Shown piece after piece: positions 47,801-59,298 of a DNA stretch of 64,000 bases. Both the position numbers and the translations under genes were made by a program. The notes beneath the pieces are model-generated. The model did not search any database. It saw nothing but the letters and a program-made list of their open reading frames with translations, and was not told the DNA's origin. The DNA is from Solanum dulcamara (taxonomy: Eukaryota; Streptophyta; Magnoliopsida; Solanales; Solanaceae). How positions within the stretch are numbered: the stretch's first letter is position 1; every line of letters begins with the position of its first letter. The stretch is from contig NC_077245.1 in NCBI RefSeq assembly GCF_947179165.1, positions 50,225,286 through 50,289,285 of the forward strand, written 5' to 3'.

Positions 47801-50800
47801 ATGCGTACTTTTAGTTGACTTTACTCACAATAGTGTTAAATGGGACCAAATAAGAGTAAAATAGGGATGGTGCCATTAAATTGTTACCAAAATAAGGAAA
47901 GTGATATTCTTCTTGGGACGGACTAAAAAGGAAAAGGTGCCACATAAATTGGGACAAAGGGAGTGGTAAAAGAAAACTATTTGACTCCTCAAATATTAAT
48001 AGTATCATTTATTTATTGCACAGGTAGCCTCCTCCCCTGGGTACCTCTTTTCTTTTCTATTTTTTCTTAAAAGGAACGCCCAATGTTCTGTTACAGAATG
48101 AATGCTCATTTACCTATCAAGTTGTCTCCCATATAGTTCAAGGGACCACATTTTCTAGTATGAGATGGTTCCTAAATTTTGAGACTTCTTCTGCAAATAA
48201 GAATTCTATAGTACTTGCACATATTTCTAGCAATGAAACCTCATTTGTCAAGTTAAACATTTTGAGCTACTTTTACCGACATATCATACAAGTCAAATTT
48301 ACTTCTCAATCTCCATTTCCTCTTAAACTACACTTCGTAGAATTAGATGAAAGGAGTAGCAATATGGAAATAGAAGAGAATAATATATGCATTTGAACCA
48401 TAATTTTCATTCATTTTAAGATGTCTTACATGGTTTGTATTGGCCTTTCTATCCAGGTATAAGCTTGCACAACTTTCCCGAAGGGATGGCTGTGTTCCTT
48501 GGATCAATGAAGGTAGTTCGCCTTTCTTGATTGTCTGATGTTTATAATCTTCTATAGCGATCACTCCAGTCATTGTTGCTTGACTTATGATATTTTGTTT
48601 CATTCTATATTAAGAACCGTAAGAGTAACAATATTTCAATTAATAAATGGCACCTCAAATCCAAAAATGGTTGAAGTTGGCTATCTATATTATCTATATC
48701 TATAACAGGTACATCTATGGGATAGTCGATATGGTTGTAAGTTTTTCTGGACACTAACAACAGCATAACCACTAAACTCCACACATGAGGTTCGGGAAGG
48801 ATAAGATGTACACAAACCTTACCCCACAGTTTGACCTTGCCTCGAAGTTCAGTTTGACTAATGAACTTCTTTCGAATTACCTCCATCTTGGGCATTGGAC
48901 TGTAGAACTTGCCTATGAGAGTATACTTACATGATTCAGCCATCTTAACCATGTAGTCTTCTCTTCTCTCTTAAACATGATAGCCGGACAACCTTGTTTT
49001 GTCACCCTTTTTGGAGGTGTTAGGTCAATTCTGGTTGTATGCTCGGCTTGTTTAGCTCTTAGTCTTGTGGCCATGGATTGCTTTGCTATAGGGGGTGGAG
49101 GATGATTTGTGGTGGTGGGTTGGTTGTTAGGGGACTTAGTCTTAGGAGGTAGCGCACTGGGGGTAAAGGACACTATCGGATTTTTAGAGTTTTTTGGGTC
49201 AAATTTTTGGAAATTGGATGAGATGGGGGGAAAGTCTGAAACGGGAGGGTGGTTGGTATGTTTAGGATTAGTGGAGGTGCTAGGATTGCCCAAGGTGGTG
49301 ATACGATCAACCAAAACATCTTCGGGCACGATAAGATTGTTTTCGCCCCTAGTGACACAAGTTGGAATTTTAGAATTTGAGTTGGAGGTGCCTAAAAATT
49401 GTGTTGTTTGGTTTATTTCGTTCCTAAGAGTATGAGGGTTACTTTTACTTTGAGACTTATTTTGGGCGTCCACCGGAAAGATGGTTCCGGTGGTTTTTTC
49501 TTTAGGTTCAAGACTAGAATTGACGTTTGAATTGTTGGAGGGATCGTTTTTGGAAAAATTTTGTTCTTGTGGGTTAGTTTGATGCTGGGGATTAAAATTC
49601 AATTCAAAAATATTTTTTTCGGTCGCCGGAGCTCCGGCGCCACCACTGCTGTCAGTACTAGACAAATTGGAAACCCTAAAAGTCAAATTCGAATTGAAAT
49701 GAGGCATACCTGATGGGGCTTTTTGCATTGGTGGACTCCCCTCATTGTGTTGAGCAGTTTGGCATTGCCAATTTTGAGTTTGGGGCTCCACCGCTGCGTC
49801 GCCTCCGGCAGGTGGTGGTGCAACCCTAATTTCCAAATCCAAAGTGTTAGGAGCTGTGGATGATGAGGCTTTTTGGTTAATGGTGTTCCTTGTATGATCA
49901 TCCACAAAACCCACTGAAAATTTCGAGTTTTCATCATCACATGCGGCGGCGCCGCCACCCCCTGAAATCGCCTCACCGCCGGAATTATTCGAATTGATAT
50001 TCGACGAGTTTGGCTTGGTGTATGGTGGCGATTTTTGCATGATTGTACTCGTATTGAGCTTCTCTACAAGATGGCATTGGTCTGGAAGCTCGAATGTCGC
50101 CGGAACTCCGACGTCGGAGTTCGACTGTGTATCGCCGGCGCCACCGTCGTCCAATGGAGTTGGGCTTTTACTATGAGCGGCGCCTCGAGGTGGGTTACAA
50201 ACCCCAGGTGGTGCGCCACCTCGAATGTCGCCGTAAGACGTCCAAATCGCAGTCCGATTGGCCGGCGATTCGCCGGAATTTCCCTGAACAGTCGCAGCTT
50301 CGTTTCTCTCAATTGCCACGGTGAAATCACTTGATTTTCTGATATGTTGTAGATTAGATGTTGCTCTAACATCCCCAATTGGTGTTTTTTCAAAACAAAT
50401 CACAGAATTTGAATTAAAATCGATTTCTCGATCAGTGGCAGCATGTTCTTGGAGAAGATGAACAGTCATCGCGGCTGTTTTTTCAACATTCCCGGAGCTT
50501 CGGATGTCGGATTGAGACGATTCCTTTTGTGTTGGATTCCTCTCGTCGATATCTATGACTCCATCTTTTGAAGGAAATTTTGGAAGGTCCGGAGGTGGAT
50601 CCGGCTCCATGGCAGCCATGTTATTGAGTTTCTCAAGTTGAGTATTGATGCGACTTACTATGGTATTATTCATATAGAGGTTAACTAATGTAATGGTCCA
50701 ATAGAATATCAAGATACAAAGAAAATGCAGCAACAAATAATAAAAATACATTGAAGAATAAGAAATTACGCGATTATTAAAAAATACTACTAATAAAGAG

Positions 50801-53800
50801 GAGAGAAGATGGGGCTAGCTCCGTGCCTCTCCCACCTAAGGTGCAACGACACTCGGATTCCTGCAAATATTCTACCCTAATTCTCAACTTTCATACCTTC
50901 CTATCTAGGGTCATGTCCTTGGTAAGCTGAAGTTGTGTCATGTCTTGTCTAATCACCTCTTCTAGTTCTTTTTTGGCCTAACTCTACCTCTGGTAACTCC
51001 TCACCTAACTCCTGCTACAACCAACCTCTAACATCTCCTTTCTAGCACACCCGCGTATCTCTTCTTCACATGCCCGAACCTTCTCTGTTCGCTTTCCTTA
51101 TCTTGTCCGCCATGGAGGTCCCTCCCACCTTGCACTGTATGACTTCGTTCCAAATCATATCTCTCTTAGTATGCCCACACGTTATAATCTGAGCATCCTC
51201 ATCTCCACTATATTTATCTTTTGAACGTTCGCGTTCTTGACTGACCAACGCTCTGTCCCATACAACAAAGTTGGTCTAACCACCACTCGGTAAAACTTAC
51301 CATTGGCGACACTCTTATCGCACATCCAAGCCTCAATTTCACCCACCTCGCTCCAATACGATGTGCAACATCATCATCAATCTCCTCGTCTCCTTGGATT
51401 ATGGACCCAAGATACTTGAAGTTTTCTTTCTTTGGTATGACTTGTACATCGATCTTCACTTCCACCTCGGTCTCATGCATTACATCACTGAACTTGCACT
51501 CTAGGTACTCTATTTTTGTCCTGTTTAACCTAAAACCCTTAAAATCTAGGTTCTATCTCCAAACTTCCAACCTATCATTAACTCCACCGCACGTCTCGTC
51601 AATAAACACTATGTCATCGATGAACTCATAACACCTCACCTTGAATGTGCCGTGTCAATTTGTCCATCACTAAGGCAAATAGAAACGAGTTAAGGGTTGA
51701 TTCCAGGTGTAACTGTATCATGACCTAAAATGTTCCGAGTCACCTCCCACTATTCTAACTCCATCGGCATGTCCTTAATTGCCCTAATTTAACTCATAGG
51801 TACACCTCTAGCTTCCAAACATCTTTATAGGACCTCCATAGTCTATGAACACTATGTGTAAGTTCCTCTTCCTTTATCTATACTGCTCCAACAATCTCCT
51901 TATAAGATGGATGACTTCTGTAGTTGATTGTCTCAACATGAATTTGAATTGGTTTTCAGATATAAACACACCTCTCATCCTCATTTCGATCACTTTCTCC
52001 CAAACTTTCATAGTATCGCGTAGTAGCTTCATACCTCTATAGTTGTTGCAATGTTGCATATTACCCTTGTTCTTGTATGCATTATTGTACTTCACCTCGA
52101 TTCTTCTGGCATTTTAGCTGTCCTAAAAATAACAGTAAAAGCCAGTCAACCACTCCATAGCTGCTTCGCCTGCAGTCTCCCAAAACTCCATTGGGATCTC
52201 ATCTAGCACAATCGCTCTTCCCCTCCTCATCATACGAATAGGCCCCTTAACCTCTGCATCCTTTATGCACCTACAAAATTCCTATGACTCTCGGAATGCT
52301 CTTAACTCCCCTAACACGATATCCATGTCCTCTTCTTCATTCAAGAGCTTATGAAAATATGTCCGTCATCTCCGTCTAATGTGTGTCTCTTCTACCAACA
52401 CTTCGCCATTCTTTTTTTTGGGGTTAATACTTCGTCATTCTCGTCTCTGATAAACTTCACTTGATCTAAGTCACAAGATTATACAACTTCCTATCCCCAC
52501 CCTTGCCCTCGAGCTCTTTATACAAGTGCTCAAAAGCTGTTGTTTTAGCCCCATGACTGCTTCCTTCTTTGCCACCTTATACCTCTTTCTATTCCTCGTC
52601 TTATCCCCTCATCTAAGCTTTCCACTAAAGCCGTGAAGTTGGTCTGGACACCATCGTCATAAAAAAGTAAAAAGAATAATCTATATTCATGTTGCTCTAT
52701 TTAGGCATATGGCATTCAGCATTCTCTACTAATAATTTGTCTTTTTAAGGAAAACCAGGTATTCTCCAAAAATTGAGACTCTAAAATCTCAGACTTACAC
52801 CTACTACATAAATATACAAGTCTCTAACTAGAATAAAGCACTTGTGGAAAACAATGGATTTAATGTATGTGTAACGACAACTAGGCCTCAACCTTTTTTT
52901 TATTTTTAGAAAAGGGTAACTTTATATTCACTCCAAAAAATATATCATCCAAAAACTGATGAATTGAAAACTTACATCCCACACCCGATGGGTGTTCTTT
53001 ACAAGTTTCCTATAAAATCAACTAATTCTACTATCTCCCCTATCAGATTCTATTTACACCCAAAAAGCAAAAGGCTTATACATTTCATTCTAATCTTCTG
53101 TAAATCAGTCTTTTGTCCATCAAAACACCTTGAATTCCTTTCTTTCCAAAGAACCCACCATATGCATGCTGGGATAGTTCTCCACCAGTGTTCTTTTCTG
53201 CCTCTATTACCAATACCTTTCCATCTGCTTAGGAGTTCCATTGTTGTGTTGGGCATCACCCAGTTAACTCCTAACAAACATAAAAACATGTTCCATAGGC
53301 TCATAGCTGCCCTACTATGAAGGAATAGATGATCATTAACTTCTGCTTCCTGCTCACTCATGACACATCTTGAGCAAACCTGCCAGCCCCTTTTCTGTAA
53401 AGCCTCATGAGTTTGGCAGGCTTTTCTGCATACCAACCAGGTAAAACAAGCCATCTTTGGAGGGTATTTGGTCTTCCATACTAGCTTTCAGGGCCATCTG
53501 TCTAGTTTTGTCTGCAGTGTGTTGAGCTCCCAATAGCATGATTTCACTGTGAACACCCCCTTGCTGTGTAGTTTCTATCTAGGTCTGTCATGTCTCATAG
53601 ATAGAGCTGGATGTGAATTTAGAACTTCCAGAAGGCTGGCAACTTCTCCAATTTCCCAGTCATTCAGTGCTCTTCTACAACAACTAGGCCTTAGCTTGAA
53701 CTAGGTGGTATCGTCTATATAGATTCTTTACTTCCAATTGTTGTATGCTTTGCTAAGTTCACATTATTTTAAATGTGTTATAGGTCTTTTAAGACTTCCT

Positions 53801-56800
53801 CAGTCCCTTTCATCAATGTGATTTTTGGCTTGTCTTGGTCCCATGTCAACTTTCAACTTTTCCTTTATCGTTTCTGTGGTCAGTCTACTTTATCAAGTGC
53901 ATTAATCTACAGGGCAGGGAATTGCATGATCCCATTCTTTTCTTGCGTCTCTACATCATAGATTTTCGGATAACCTTAGGTACCGTTTGTTGTTCAGAAA
54001 GAAAAATAGAAGTGCGAGAAAATTAACTTTCTTGTTTGGCTTCAAGCAAGCTGAACTAGCGCTGCTACTGATACATATTAGTTGTAGAAAGTATGTTAAT
54101 AACTTTTTTTTGTTTGATGAAAAGACATTTTGAAGTCTTTTCTTGGAAAAGACGAAGATCATCAGTTATAACAACTTCACTTAAGTCCTAAACAAGTTAA
54201 GGTCGGCCATATGAATCTTCGCTGACCATGTTATTCCATAAGCTCCTCTCATGCCAATATTATGCTAATACAAAAACAAGGTATTAGAAGTTTTCTAATA
54301 CCTTCACTTACCATGGTTGCACAGCTACAGACCGGTGCATTTGGAGGTCAATGCAGGACATGACCAAATCATCTCAACCGACATTCTTTCATTTTATCCT
54401 CGATGTGTGCTACTTTAACCTTCTTGCAAATGTGATCATTTCTAGTCTTGTCTAATTTTGTATGGCCACACATCTATCTTAGCATCCGCATCTATCCGAC
54501 AGTCATCTTGTGGATGTGTTAAATTTTAGTGGTCCACCATTCAGTCCCATGCAGCATTTGCTGGTCTTGTAACTGTTTTATAGAACTTACATTTCACTTT
54601 AGTAGGCATCCTTCTATCACTCAACACCCTTGTAACACTTCTATATTTTAAATTCTCGATTTTGATTCTATGGGCAACATCTTCATTTATCATTTCAATT
54701 CTCCTGGAACAACGAACCTAAATATCTAAATTGTTTGCATATAGACACTGCAATCCCATCTAATTTCACCTCAATTCACTCTTCTTATGGTGACTAAACT
54801 TGCAGGCAATTGATCCTCAGTTATAAACTTATAATTGTTTAAAGCTTATTCTGTTTTCATCATGCCTTTCTTTTAGGGACTTCGGGTTGGTCTAAACTTG
54901 GCTCTTGCTATTGCCTTACACAACATACCAGAGGTATACTTTCATACAAATGTACAGTTTATTTCCTGATTTCTCTGTTTGTTTTTTGAGTTGCAAGAAT
55001 ACACAAATGGACTCCTTACTAAAGCTGTAATGTGTGATATCTTATCCTATCACAATGTGTATGTTTATGTACTTGGTTGCCGAATTATTCGGGGTTTCAC
55101 TCCTTTTTGACTCCATGAACATGTCATTCAAATTTTCTCGGCTGAGCAGATTGTTGTTCATCAAGTATTTAATAACAAAATCAATGTGCTTATCAATTCA
55201 ATTAAGAGCCATGTATGGCCTACATTTAAAGATAAAGCCTGTGCATAGTTTGAGCAGTTCTGATTTTTTCATACATTTTCCGTACTGAAACCAAATCCCC
55301 AGCTGAGTTGGGGTTGAGATAGTTGATTGATTGATGATGCCAGGGAAGGCATCTGTTGTAAAACAGTGGATAGTCTTTCCAAAACAGGTAAATTAACAAT
55401 CAAGATGCTGTTCTTACATGTTGATTGGGATCAAACTAGAAGGGGCTAATGGATGTGCCACTTTTTGTTACTTTTTCCATTTTGTGACTTGACATATTTG
55501 GTTGCAGGGTGTTGCTGTTGCACTTCCAGTTTATTTTGCGACACAGAGGTAATGATTCCTAGTAGACTAACTTAGTATTTATAAGGATTCTATCTTTTGC
55601 TTTTGTGTCAATCTGGGTTTATTTTATTAGGTCAATTTTCTAATTATTTAATGGACTCCTTGCACGTAAACATCTTATCTTCAATTTAGTCAGGTCATAT
55701 GAATGTGGTTTCACCACGTGTTATCTGTACGTACTTATGCTTGAGGCCTTAAGGCTATTTGAATCTTAAGACCTACAGTAGGGCTATTTAAATTATAAAA
55801 CTTAATCCAGTGATTTAAATGTAAGATTTTTTATGCACATAACTCAAGTTGCTGGAAGCTTTAGAATATAAGAAATTAAAATGCGGATAGTACGAAAACT
55901 CAAATGAAATCAAACCCTTTTCCTTCTGCCCTCCAACAAAAGGTAACAACAAGATGCTCTTATCACTTTGATTGGTAAAATTTGTAGAAACAAAAGTCTT
56001 TTTCTGCCCAGAACAACTTATCAAGGCTCTGTCAATGGCATTGCAAGATACAGTTCTAGTTGTGTCATGCAACAACTAAAGAACACTGCAATCATAATCA
56101 GTTTCACCGAAGTTCATATTGTTGTATGTACTATCCCAATTTTTTTTCTTAGACAGTTGAAATTTATTTAGCGAGTCTATATGTGTCTCAGCAAATGGCA
56201 GGCATTCAAATTGGCAACACTTTCAGGTCTCGCTGAGCCCCTGGGTGTAATTATTGTGGGTGAGTACCTGATATTCATGTCTTTTTTTTAGAAGGTTAAG
56301 ATATACCTGATATCCATTTCTTTTAATTCAAGTAGAACGCAAAGTGTACATGAAGCAGTGAATAGGTTCAGAATTCATTATTTGATTTAAACTTGAATGG
56401 ATTGCAGCATATCTATTTCCAAGCAGCTTGAATCCTGAAATTCTGGAGGGCCTCCTAGGAGCAGGTTGATACTATTTTTATTTACTTCTAGTTTCTTGAC
56501 TGATGAGAAAGGAGAAACATCTAATTTTGAATTATTGTATTCTCTAATGGATCATGTTGCTTTCAGTGGGAGGGGTGATGGCATTTTTAACCTTACATGA
56601 GATGCTTCCATTGGCATTTGACTATGCCGGTCAGAAGCGAGCTGTCAAAGCTGTGTTCTTTGGAATGGCTTTCATGTCTGCGAGGTGAGATAACTTCTGT
56701 AAACTTCAACCTCACTCCTGGTAGTTACCTGACACAGCCAACTATTGTACTTCCACTTGAAAGGTTCCGAGCTTCAATGAGTAACATTACATGCACTTTG

Positions 56801-57300
56801 TGGCAACTTGATTTCGTTTTTTGTTTCCATGCTTTTGACATGGTGCAACCTCCTTTGGTTGATCCAATTTCGTGAACATAATCTGTACTGCAGAGATGGA
56901 AGTATATTAACTTTTAGATGCTAATGGTTGAAGTAAAATCTCATAGAAGACTCCGTTTTTCAGTTAATGCTAATAGTTAAGGAACTCAACAATACCAGCA
57001 TACTACTAAGCGGATAGTTCTTTCATTTGCTGATACAAATAATTACCAAGGAATCTGCTATATTTACATATTTGTTGTAAAGGATTCTTCCTTTCTGAAT
57101 TTGTTTGTCTTGGGCATGGCATCTACCTCGTCAATGTGATTCAGAGGAAAAACTGCTTGCTGAATATTGATTTTGTTGTCTTCTTTTGCTTTCTCCTCCA
57201 TTTCGTTTCTTCTTTTATACTTTTGCTGTAGTTTTACCTTCTCTCCTCTTGCAGCCTGTATTTCCTAGAGAGGAGCTTGCCAGCAGACATGAGCTTGTAG
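44841..57300 (+). CDS. ZTP29: ZIP-family zinc transporter, ZTP29-like (12 exons)
   Basis: Coding exons: 44841-44904, 45567-45625, 46151-46243, 46348-46437, 46525-46606, 48457-48512, 54877-54933, 55508-55548, 56192-56259, 56408-56464, 56567-56684 and 57255-57300. They sum to 831 nt, 276 codons plus stop, the length of Arabidopsis ZTP29. All introns are GT-AG and phases join without a stop. The protein starts MDSQVLVALGLSMLGGLS (first membrane segment). A second segment (GFAAGLMLSISFLDLAHNAI) follows. A short charged cytosolic loop (KKDGDDRGKD) precedes the two metal-binding helices with HNFPEG (exon 6) and HNIPEG (exons 7-8), the ZupT/GufA-type ZIP signature. It ends LPADMSL. ZIP proteins move Zn2+ and related metals into the cytosol; Arabidopsis ZTP29 is reported in the endoplasmic reticulum. 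No key residue is missing. Transposon insertions are confined to introns. Confidence 0.95.
45813..45932 (+). mobile_element. TS-type SINE fragment (ZIP intron 2)
   Basis: It begins GAGCCGAGGGTCTTTCGGAA, continues 'gtctgcgtacactctaccct' and ends in a (TTG)n tail. This is the 3' body of the Solanaceae TS SINE family. The tRNA-like 5' head is missing or too diverged to see. Confidence 0.8.
46718..47002. repeat. 153-bp tandem duplication (ZIP intron 5)
   Basis: The unit starting 'gtttgtgaactaggtctgat' occurs at 46718 and 46871. Both copies run through 'gcaagagtacatatatgct' and 'aaataaatct'. They differ at roughly one base in ten. The copies are intronic and do not touch splice sites. Confidence 0.85.
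47500..47963. mobile_element. Stowaway-type MITEs, one inside or beside another (ZIP intron 5)
   Basis: A complete copy runs 47694-47963, from CTCCTTCCGTCCCAATTTATG to its inverted end GGGACAAAGGGAG, preceded by TA. A second left end, CTCCCTCCGTCCTATTTTATG, starts at 47500 after TA but lacks a visible right end. These are typical plant Stowaway (Tc1/mariner) termini. Confidence 0.8.
48605..50751 (-). pseudogene. LINE ORF1 fragment, antisense in ZIP intron 6
   Basis: A 612-codon frame (50751-48913) is the longest in the window. Its first part is Pro/Ser/Asn-rich and low in complexity. Near the end it reads MATRLRAKQAEH, then KQGCPAIMF. The frame then shifts, and the neighbouring frame (48952-48605) continues with MAESCKYTLIGKF and PMPKMEVIRKKF. 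This KQG-PA-F followed by CKYTLIGKF pattern is the start of DUF4283, found in ORF1 of Solanaceae LINEs. ORF1 proteins bind the LINE RNA. The domain breaks off around 48840, so the copy is truncated. It is antisense to the host gene. I do not propose it as a host gene despite the long frame. Confidence 0.7.
51040..52640 (-). pseudogene. RTE-clade LINE reverse transcriptase remnant (ZIP intron 6)
   Basis: On the minus strand, 52095-51874 encodes YKNKG, CNNYRGMKLL, MKVWEKVIE, ENQFKFM and STTEVIHLIRRLLEQYR, the RT fingers of plant RTE elements. Further along, 51480-51214 holds MHETEVEVKIDVQVIPKKE and FKYLGSIIQGDEEID. The 51248-51066 piece has CGHTKRDMI and the RT C-terminal part. Frames are broken by many stops and shifts. 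RT would copy LINE RNA at the target site. Confidence 0.8.
52940..53690 (-). pseudogene. L1-type LINE 3' end with zf-RVT domain (ZIP intron 6)
   Basis: The minus-strand frame 53454-53050 encodes a reverse-transcriptase zinc-binding domain: THEALQKRGWQVCSRCVM, NDHLFLHS, LWNMFL and IPACIWWVLWKERNSRCF. This is the C-terminal module of plant L1-like ORF2. The copy is 5'-truncated, as is usual for LINEs, since no RT core is seen upstream on the minus strand (above about 53700). Confidence 0.85.
53700..54185. other. Intronic spacer, nothing recognised
   Basis: It has short frames only. A phrase 'ggtaccgtttgttgttcag' near 53980 has a MITE-like look, but no inverted partner was found. Confidence 0.4.
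54190..54800 (-). pseudogene. Second RTE LINE fragment (ZIP intron 6)
   Basis: On the minus strand near 54520-54340 the sequence reads MRMLRWMCGHT, then KVKVAHIEDKMKECRLR and FGHV, the C-terminal part of an RTE reverse transcriptase, with stops between. It ends about 80 bp from exon 7 without touching the acceptor site. Confidence 0.7.
55285..55342 (+). repeat. Possible retroposon 3' tail with (TTGA)n
   Basis: GTTGGGGTTGAGATAG is followed by TTGATTGATTGATGATG. This looks like the 3' end of a SINE or RTE element in intron 7, but the body to the left was not recognised. Confidence 0.35.
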
Positions 57301-57700
57301 TTCTCAGTCATATGGTGTTTCACTACTTGTGCTACTGAACTTCCATGGAACTTTTTCGTGGTGCTAAGCTTCAAAACTACCATATGCATTCTTACAAAAT
57401 CCACGAGGCATGACATTTGGTTTGGCAAGCTGTGAATGGAAGTGAAGGTACAACAGTTTCTGAGATCGTTTTATAGTAAAATTCTCTCACCCAGAATCTC
57501 ATATATGAATAAGGGATACATGGACAAAACATGGAAAAATAAAAAAGGCAGGCCAATTGAAATGCTGAAGAGATGTAAATGGACGGTCATAGCTGCTTGT
57601 GTAATCTCAATTATTGTGAAGATAGTGAAACATTTAACATCTTCTATTTGCATATCTAATTTTCGGAGAAAGAAGTCTCATGTTTTTGATCACATAGTGT
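57301..57700 (+). other. Presumed 3' UTR of the ZIP gene
   Basis: This follows the TAG at 57298-57300. AATAAA at about 57538 and AATAAG at about 57509 are candidate polyadenylation signals. Short frames in both directions here are not convincing genes. Confidence 0.45.
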
Positions 57701-57705
57701 CTTAG

Positions 57706-57803
57706 TGGAATCCCACAGAGATTTGCGGAGGGTAGTGTTCGCACGCCTTATCTCTGCTTTGTGGAGGTAGAAAGACCGACTTCGAAAGACCTTCAGCTCA
57801 AGT
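57706..57803 (-). mobile_element. TS-type SINE fragment (antisense)
   Basis: Reversed, it reads CTTGAGCTGAAGGTCTTTCG, then TCTTTCTACCTCCACAAAG and GAACACTACCCTCCGCAAA, the TS SINE body. The (TTG)n tail is missing. It resembles 45813-45932 but is diverged. Confidence 0.7.
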
Positions 57804-58012
57804 TAGCAAATTAAGATAGTAATGGAAAGGGAAAAAAAGGGTAGTGAAAAAAAACACAACTAATAAAAAATCATTGCAGAGCATATATGTATGGAATCGT
57901 AACATCAACAAGGTGCAATCACGTAAACATAATATTCATCAGATTTTAACAAATACTAAAAGCAAAAGCTACATGAATAGACTAATCCTACGATGGACAC
58001 GGTGCTTGCTTA

Positions 58013-58244
58013 CCACCAAGTCATAGACTACATGAATAGGTTAATATTAAGCTAACACTTAATTACCTACTAACCTTCTATCTTTATTTGCTATCTCCAC
58101 ACCGTCCTATCTAAGGTAAATTATATTACCACCAAGTCATAGACTACATGAATAGGTTAATATTAAGCTAACACTTAATTACCTACTAACCTTCTATCTT
58201 TATTTGCTATCTCCACATCGTCCTATCTAAGGTAAATTATATTG
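58013..58244. repeat. 116-bp perfect-register tandem duplication
   Basis: The unit beginning 'caccaagtcatagactacat' occurs twice with a 116-bp offset (for example 'tcatagacta' at 58021 and 58137). I see one clear difference, 'cacaccgtcc' against 'cacatcgtcc', so the duplication is young. No gene is affected. Confidence 0.9.
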
Positions 58245-58755
58245 ATGTGGCACAACTTAATAAGTAAAAGAACTCATTTTTCTATCCAACGCGATAAAAG
58301 ATGTCTTCCATCGCATGGCACACCAATGGCATGCGAATATTGTGTGAGGTGAATTAATGAGGTGTATATTTAAATGCGTTTTTTAAGGAAACAGAGAGTG
58401 CAAGTCGTAATTGCTTGTGTTCAAGTGTGCAATCGGATAAGGAATTTTTAAGGTTTTGGTTCTAAATATACAGTAACGATATCGTTACAATGTTAGCAAT
58501 TGCCTTAAATTTGAAATTGCAGATGTTTACGCTTCATTTTGTACTTTTTAATTTTTATTTGATGTCATGGAAGGATTAAAATATGTCAAAAAGTTATGGG
58601 AGAACGTTACAGAACAGCAATTATAGTGACAACTTCAGTCATTAAAACCATTTTTCATGATTCACAAAGTACAATCTGTTGAATTTTTGATCTAGAAAAC
58701 TTTTTTCCAAATAAATCTGAGGGAAGGAAAACATTTTAAGATTTTGAGTCCTATA
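58245..58755. other. AT-rich spacer, nothing recognised
   Basis: No frame, RNA gene or repeat boundary was identified between the tandem duplication and the LTR element. Confidence 0.5.
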
Positions 58756-59265
58756 TGTGATGACCCGCCATGTCATCATGCCACATAAGCGCCAAATAAG
58801 TGTCACATGGCACAAAGTTACACATGTAGAAGCCTTACATAGGAAAAAGGCTAGTCTATAGTGGAAAGTTCTAGAGACATGTGGAGAATTTTCTCGGAAA
58901 ACTTTAGAATTTCATGGATTTGCATGGAAAGTACTTAGAATCTTCTAGTTGTGTAGAGTATTCTAGAAAGAGAACTTATTTGTAAATATACAGAGACTTG
59001 TATAAAAATTATTATTTGCACTTTAGCCCCTAGGGAGTAATATAAATAGAAGGAGCCATTCATTTGTATCAATCAAGCAACAAGCAATCTTTCAAAGCAA
59101 TAAACAAAGCTTCTTCATAAAAGCTCTCTTGTCTTTCTTCTAATCTAGTGTTCCCTTAGCGATCTAGTCTAATAGGCTTACTTGAGCTTGCAAGATCGTG
59201 AAAGGATCGTGAATAAGTCATCAAGTGCCGCACATAGTTCTTAGTTGAAGTCTAAGTCCGTGACA
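58756..59265 (+). repeat. 5' LTR (510 bp)
   Basis: It starts TGTGATGACCCGCC and ends AAGTCCGTGACA. A 'gtaatataaatagaagg' at about 59036 is a TATA candidate, and the downstream 'caatcaagcaacaa' fits the transcription start region. Confidence 0.85.
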
Positions 59266-59268
59266 ACG

Positions 59269-59279
59269 TGGTATCAAAT
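59269..59279 (+). other. Primer-binding site
   Basis: TGGTATCAAAT lies three bases after the LTR end, a slightly diverged methionine-tRNA primer site. Confidence 0.75.
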
Positions 59280-59298
59280 AAGGTTGCTACTAAGGGAT

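Noticed and set aside
49109..50334. Several plus-strand frames opposite the LINE ORF1 fragment
   Set aside because: They are shadows of the long minus-strand frame in a region of biased composition.
53773..54162. Short frames between LINE fragments in intron 6
   Set aside because: They are below any useful length, with no domain or conserved start context.
57436..57705. 89-codon plus-strand frame downstream of the ZIP stop codon
   Set aside because: It lies in the presumed 3' UTR, ends at a SINE fragment and shows no recognisable domain.
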